Assembly: GCA_018819285.1 (NCBI GenBank)
Contig: JAHJQM010000042.1
Coordinates: 1 to 45,777, forward strand
DNA length: 45,777 nt
Direction of reading: 5' to 3'
Source of the DNA: Candidatus Omnitrophota bacterium
Lineage (GTDB): Bacteria; Omnitrophota; Gorgyraeia; Gorgyraeales; Gorgyraeaceae
The translations under genes were made by a program, and so were the position numbers. Below the pieces are notes generated by a model. The model was not told where the DNA came from. It saw only the letters and a program-made list of their open reading frames with translations, and ran no database searches. Position 1 is the first letter of the stretch. The number at the start of each line of letters is the position of its first letter. Positions 42,047 to 45,777 of this stretch are shown here, piece after piece.

Positions 42047-45000
42047 TTTAGCTCATACCATCTTCCCGGCCCCAGAGGACCTTCTGCTTTCAGAAAACCT
42101 TTATCCATAAGATGCCTCAAATCCCGCGCCGCAGTAGGTATTGATATCTTAAATAAATCCGCATATTCTTTTCTTGTAATCCTTCCTGATGTTTTAATAT
42201 ATTCCAATAATTGAATCTGCCTTTTGGTAAGCTGTATGTTCTTTGGCTCCTCTTGCTTTTTAGGCGCGTATTCTATTTTAAATACCTGAGGTTTTTCCAG
42301 CGCCTTTAAAGGCATTACAATTACATCTTTTACAACCTCAGGCTCATCAATTTGCAGTGGTTCATTGCCGCTCACTACCTTAACGGGTTCTATTTTAATT
42401 GCTTCAGGAGCAGCTTGCGCTGTAACGGACGCAACTTGCTCTTTCTTTCTTTCTAACCACGTTGCAGTCATAGTATAAAGCGTTGGAATTACAAAAAGCG
42501 TCAGAAAAGTGCAAACAATAAGACCTCCCATCACAGCTATTGCCATAGGGGCTTGAAGCTCAGAACCTTGTCCAAGGCCAAGCGCTAGCGGAAGAAGGCC
42601 TAAAACCGTAGTAAATGATGTCATCATTATCGGCCTGAGCCTGTTTGACCCTGCCTGGATAACCGCTGTCAAAAGATCCTTCTCTTTACTTCTAAGAATA
42701 TTTATTTTATCTATTAGAACTATCCCATTATTGACAACAACCCCGCCTAGCATTATTACGCCTAATATAACCACAACGCTGATAGACGTATGAGTCAGAA
42801 ATAAAATCCATGCAACGCCTATCAAAGATAATGGCAGGGTAAACATAATAATAAAAGGCTGCCAGAATGATTCAAATTGGCTCGCCATAATCATATACAC
42901 CAGCAGCACTGAAAGGATTAACGTGAACATCAAACTTAAAAACGATTCTTTCATTTCCTGGTTCTCGCCGGCTAATTGTATTGTAAAATCCTTCTCGATC
43001 TGCTTTGCGGCCTGCTTTTTTATATCAGCGTACTTGTCCATTATAGAATCTATCGCTTTATTGACATCCCCTATTACCTTATCGATGGGCCTGCCCGTAA
43101 CATTTGCGGTCATTAGTATTATCCTCTGCTGATCAAGCCTTTTTATTTCGCTCGGACCGACTCCATGCGAAATATAAGCAACCTCTGAGAGCGGGACATC
43201 TATTCCTAATGGCGAGTGTATTAATATATTTCTTACGCTTGAAAGCTTTTTTCTGTCCTCAGGCCTTAGCCTTACCTTTATATCTATCTCCCTCCCCTGC
43301 TCTTTAAACTTTGTAGCGGTAATTCCTTTAATAGCCACATGAGCTGCCTGAGCTATAGAACCTACCGAGAGATTGTATAAAGCAGCTTTATCCTTAATAA
43401 TATTCACTTTTGTTTCTGGCGCCGGAGGCGCAAGGCTCGTTCTTATACCATATATACCTGGTATTTTGGCCAGTTCAAAACGAAGTTCTTCATAAAGTTT
43501 TTTTGTAAAACTAAGATCTTGGCCTTTTATCTCTATCACTATAGGCGCGCTGCCCATCAATGCACTCTTAAAAATACTATCTTGCAAAATATATTCTATT
43601 TCTGCACCTTCTAGATTTTCTTTATCTAATTCTTTTTTTAGATTCTGTATTATTTGAGAGGTATTGAGCTTGCCTTTTTGTTTACCTTTTTTAAGATTAA
43701 CAATAATATTGGCCTGATGTGAACCAAGGGTCTCTATCATATCCCCCATGCCTCTTTCTTTGCTGGAACCGATAGTGATCGCTATACTATCAACATCTTT
43801 ATTATTTAAAAGTTTTTCTTCTATCTTCCTAATGCTGGAATCCGTTATCTCAAGCCTTGTGCCTGTCATAAGATTAACTTTCATGGCAAATTCGCGCTGG
43901 TCTACCTTAGGCATGAACTCTTTATTAAGAAACCGGAATATAATCATGCTAAATAAAAACAGGATAAGAACTCCAAATATTACCAGTTTTTTATTTTTTA
44001 GCACAACTGGCAGAGACTTGCCATATACGCTTCCCATCCATTTGACCAATTTAAACTCTGAACCTTCTGTCATAGGCGCTTCCTCGACAGAGCCGGGCTT
44101 TTTCCTGCTACTTAAAGTTACAAACAAAGGAATTAACGCTAAAGACACATATAATGAGGCCATAAGAGAATATGTAACAGTTATAGCAACCTCTTTAAAG
44201 AGTTGACCCGCGATGCCTGTAACAAATATCATAGGTAAAAATACAACTACTGTTGTCATGACAGAGCCCCATATAGGGCTTTCAACCTCATTTGCGCCAA
44301 TCCTTGCAGCCTCTTTTAATTCTTTTCCACTCTGAATATGATTTGATATATTCTCAATAACCACAATACCTGCGTCTACAAGCATACCTATGCCCAAGGC
44401 AAGTCCGCCGAGAGAAAGCATATTCAGCGAAATGCCACTAAAATACATAAGCGTAAATGTAATCATTATTGAGATAGGAATAGACAAAGCAACTATCAAT
44501 GCGGGCTTTAACTTTTTTAAAAATAACCACAAAACCAGGAATGCTAAAAGTCCGCCCTGCCATGCAGCGTCTCCAACATCCCTGATGGATTTTCTGATAA
44601 AAATAGACTGGTCATATACTATATTTAAGTTTATACTTTTAGGCAGGTCTTTTTTTATATCATTAATCCGTTTCTTTATGCTGTCCGCCACCTGCAATGT
44701 ATTAGAACCTGCCTGTTTCAGAATAGATACCGATATATTTTCTTTCCCGTTAAACCTGGAAATACTGGTACGTTCCTGAAATGTATCCTTTACTTCTCCA
44801 ATATCTTTCAGGTATACAAGCCTCACCATTTCTTCTTTTTTCTTTTGAGCCTCCAGGTTTTCTAAAAGAGACCTCTGACTTTCAGGCTCGTCGCTCCCTA
44901 CAACCGTATCCTTTATCTGAGAGATTATTTCAAACTCCCCTATAGTGCGTATCAGATATTCGTAAAAATGCTCTTCTATGTTACCTGCGGGATAATTAAG

Positions 45001-45630
45001 ATTTGAGGCTTTTAACGCTTCCACTATTTTATTTATTCCTACGCCTGATGCCCTTAGCCTTGCCTGGTCAATTGATACAACTATTTCTCTCTCCAGCCCG
45101 CCTGTTATATTGCACGAGGCAACACCGGGCACTTTTTCAAGTTCATCTTTTATAAATTTCCTGGTAAGTTTTAAAAGTTCCAAAGGCGTTTTTTCGCCTG
45201 TAACGCTAAGGGTCATTACGGGGAGTTCGAATGGATTGAATTTCATTACTATAGGATCTGCTGAGCCCAGAGGAAGTCTTTCTTTCACAAGGTCTATCTT
45301 TTCCCTCACGCCTAGCGAGGCAAAATCCATATTTGTTCCCCAGTTGAATTCTGTAGTCACAAGGGAAATACCTTCCTTTGAAGTGGAGCTGATCCGCTTA
45401 AGACTGCCGACAGTGCCGACCGCCTCTTCTATGATCTTAGTTATAAGGGTTTCTACTTCTTCCGGAGCGGCGTTTTCGTATGTAGTTACAATGGTAAGTT
45501 GGGGATAAGAAATGGCTGGAAATAATTCCTGAGGCAACCTGCCGAGGGAGATCAAGCCCATAAGCACAATCCCCAGGAAAATCATTATTACAGTTACAGG
45601 TCTATTTATCGAAAGGTCTGGTAGCTTCAT
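42043..45630 (-). CDS. RND efflux permease with a C-terminal winged-helix DNA-binding domain
   Basis: This 1195-residue protein is a complete RND permease to about residue 1060 (TM1 PVTVIMIFLGIVLMGLISLG, relay motif GLALGIGMLVDAGIVVIEN, late motif GVIMLGGVVVNNGIVLIDK). A charged, proline-rich linker of about 65 residues follows. The final 66 residues form a winged helix: LTKRQIQLLEYIKTSGRIT, then RKEYADLFKISIPTAARDLR and HLMDKGFLKAEG. This matches DeoR-, Fic- and RecG-tail-type HTH domains. The C-terminus of RND pumps is cytoplasmic, so the domain could reach DNA. The frame is continuous. The start overlaps the adaptor stop and the end overlaps the next permease, both as ATGA. Confidence 0.92.
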   Translation of the reverse strand: MKLPDLSINRPVTVIMIFLGIVLMGLISLGRLPQELFPAISYPQLTIVTTYENAAPEEVETLITKIIEEAVGTVGSLKRISSTSKEGISLVTTEFNWGTNMDFASLGVREKIDLVKERLPLGSADPIVMKFNPFELPVMTLSVTGEKTPLELLKLTRKFIKDELEKVPGVASCNITGGLEREIVVSIDQARLRASGVGINKIVEALKASNLNYPAGNIEEHFYEYLIRTIGEFEIISQIKDTVVGSDEPESQRSLLENLEAQKKKEEMVRLVYLKDIGEVKDTFQERTSISRFNGKENISVSILKQAGSNTLQVADSIKKRINDIKKDLPKSINLNIVYDQSIFIRKSIRDVGDAAWQGGLLAFLVLWLFLKKLKPALIVALSIPISIMITFTLMYFSGISLNMLSLGGLALGIGMLVDAGIVVIENISNHIQSGKELKEAARIGANEVESPIWGSVMTTVVVFLPMIFVTGIAGQLFKEVAITVTYSLMASLYVSLALIPLFVTLSSRKKPGSVEEAPMTEGSEFKLVKWMGSVYGKSLPVVLKNKKLVIFGVLILFLFSMIIFRFLNKEFMPKVDQREFAMKVNLMTGTRLEITDSSIRKIEEKLLNNKDVDSIAITIGSSKERGMGDMIETLGSHQANIIVNLKKGKQKGKLNTSQIIQNLKKELDKENLEGAEIEYILQDSIFKSALMGSAPIVIEIKGQDLSFTKKLYEELRFELAKIPGIYGIRTSLAPPAPETKVNIIKDKAALYNLSVGSIAQAAHVAIKGITATKFKEQGREIDIKVRLRPEDRKKLSSVRNILIHSPLGIDVPLSEVAYISHGVGPSEIKRLDQQRIILMTANVTGRPIDKVIGDVNKAIDSIMDKYADIKKQAAKQIEKDFTIQLAGENQEMKESFLSLMFTLILSVLLVYMIMASQFESFWQPFIIMFTLPLSLIGVAWILFLTHTSISVVVILGVIMLGGVVVNNGIVLIDKINILRSKEKDLLTAVIQAGSNRLRPIMMTSFTTVLGLLPLALGLGQGSELQAPMAIAVMGGLIVCTFLTLFVIPTLYTMTATWLERKKEQVASVTAQAAPEAIKIEPVKVVSGNEPLQIDEPEVVKDVIVMPLKALEKPQVFKIEYAPKKQEEPKNIQLTKRQIQLLEYIKTSGRITRKEYADLFKISIPTAARDLRHLMDKGFLKAEGPLGPGRWYELK

Positions 45631-45777
45631 TGAGCTTGAGTATTTTCCTGGACTTCTATAACTTGAACCGGCATTTCTTCTTTTAGTTCCTGAGGTGTTT
45701 CTGTAACTACCAATTCACCTTCGGCGATACCTTCTCCTATAACAGAATAATCTGTAGTAACGTATTCTACCTTGACC
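45627..45777 (-). CDS. C-terminal end of an RND membrane-fusion (adaptor) protein, partial
   Basis: The last 49 codons of a gene entering from the right edge read VEYVTTDYSVIGEGIAEGE, LVVTETPQELKEEMPVQV and end in QENTQAQ. The pattern GL.EGD.VV..G...L..G..V is the usual membrane-proximal end of HlyD/AcrA-type adaptors, and a tandem pair of RND permeases follows with an ATGA overlap. The rest of the protein lies outside the window, so signal peptide and hairpin domains cannot be assessed. Confidence 0.75.
   Translation of the reverse strand, partial: VKVEYVTTDYSVIGEGIAEGELVVTETPQELKEEMPVQVIEVQENTQAQ

Noticed and set aside
1-45777. CRISPR arrays, tRNA or rRNA genes, insertion sequences, phage genes
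   Set aside because: No regularly spaced direct repeats, no cloverleaf with CCA-type ends, no rRNA-like stretch and no transposase or integrase frame were seen. The heptad tracts are too short and lack spacers.

Overview
This is an AT-rich window from a Gram-negative bacterium in which every convincing gene lies on the minus strand. The Gram-negative assignment rests on an outer-membrane beta-barrel, a Wza-type exporter, RND pumps with an adaptor, and lipoproteins. There is no rRNA, tRNA or taxonomic marker. The mix of a large Wzx/Wzy exopolysaccharide locus, type II secretion fragments, many TTG/GTG-compatible starts and heptad repeats reminds me of uncultured PVC-related lineages such as Omnitrophota, but that is only an impression.

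Reading in the direction of transcription (right to left): 45.8-38.9 kb is an efflux operon with the end of a membrane-fusion adaptor followed by two tandem RND permeases. The first permease carries an unexpected C-terminal winged-helix DNA-binding domain. Next, 38.8-35.5 kb encodes a membrane-anchored coiled-coil protein, a GspF-type platform protein and two pseudopilins. Then 35.5-29.2 kb holds housekeeping genes: a divergent YchF-like GTPase, purH, folC, mnmE and folE. All six gene junctions from gspF to folE except the overlapping pseudopilin pair carry an inverted-repeat element. These are four copies of one palindromic repeat, a GC-rich double hairpin and a 169-bp nested inverted repeat. 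purH, folC and mnmE each contain a 35-bp tract of degenerate 7-mers inside the coding sequence.

A strong sigma70-type promoter at 29.1 kb starts the exopolysaccharide (EPS) region with an outer-membrane barrel, a Wza-like exporter and a Wzc-like tyrosine autokinase. After a 116-bp gap holding a palindrome comes a very compact run of 15 genes (25.0-2.1 kb, no gap above 12 bp). It contains an HTH-HD-GYP regulator, two O-antigen polymerase/ligase family proteins (one with TPR and a carbohydrate-binding-like tail), a Wzx flippase, and three stand-alone GT4 glycosyltransferases. It also has a GNAT (CelD-like) acyltransferase, a polysaccharide deacetylase, a GT4-heparinase II/III fusion, an AlgD-like nucleotide-sugar dehydrogenase, a DUF362 protein, a secreted GH5-like glycosidase, a polyprenyl-phosphate sugar-1-phosphate transferase and an asparagine-synthetase-type amidotransferase.

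Taken together the locus should start a repeat unit on undecaprenyl phosphate, extend it with GT4 enzymes, and flip, polymerise and export it. The AlgD-like enzyme predicts a uronic-acid-containing, alginate-like or heparosan-like polymer. The lyase, glycosidase, deacetylase and acetyltransferase would edit it. The HD-GYP protein suggests cyclic-di-GMP-linked control. The left end (below 2.1 kb) has a SurA-N-like lipoprotein with its own promoter, a HAMP-domain membrane protein and a small secreted metallopeptidase-like protein.
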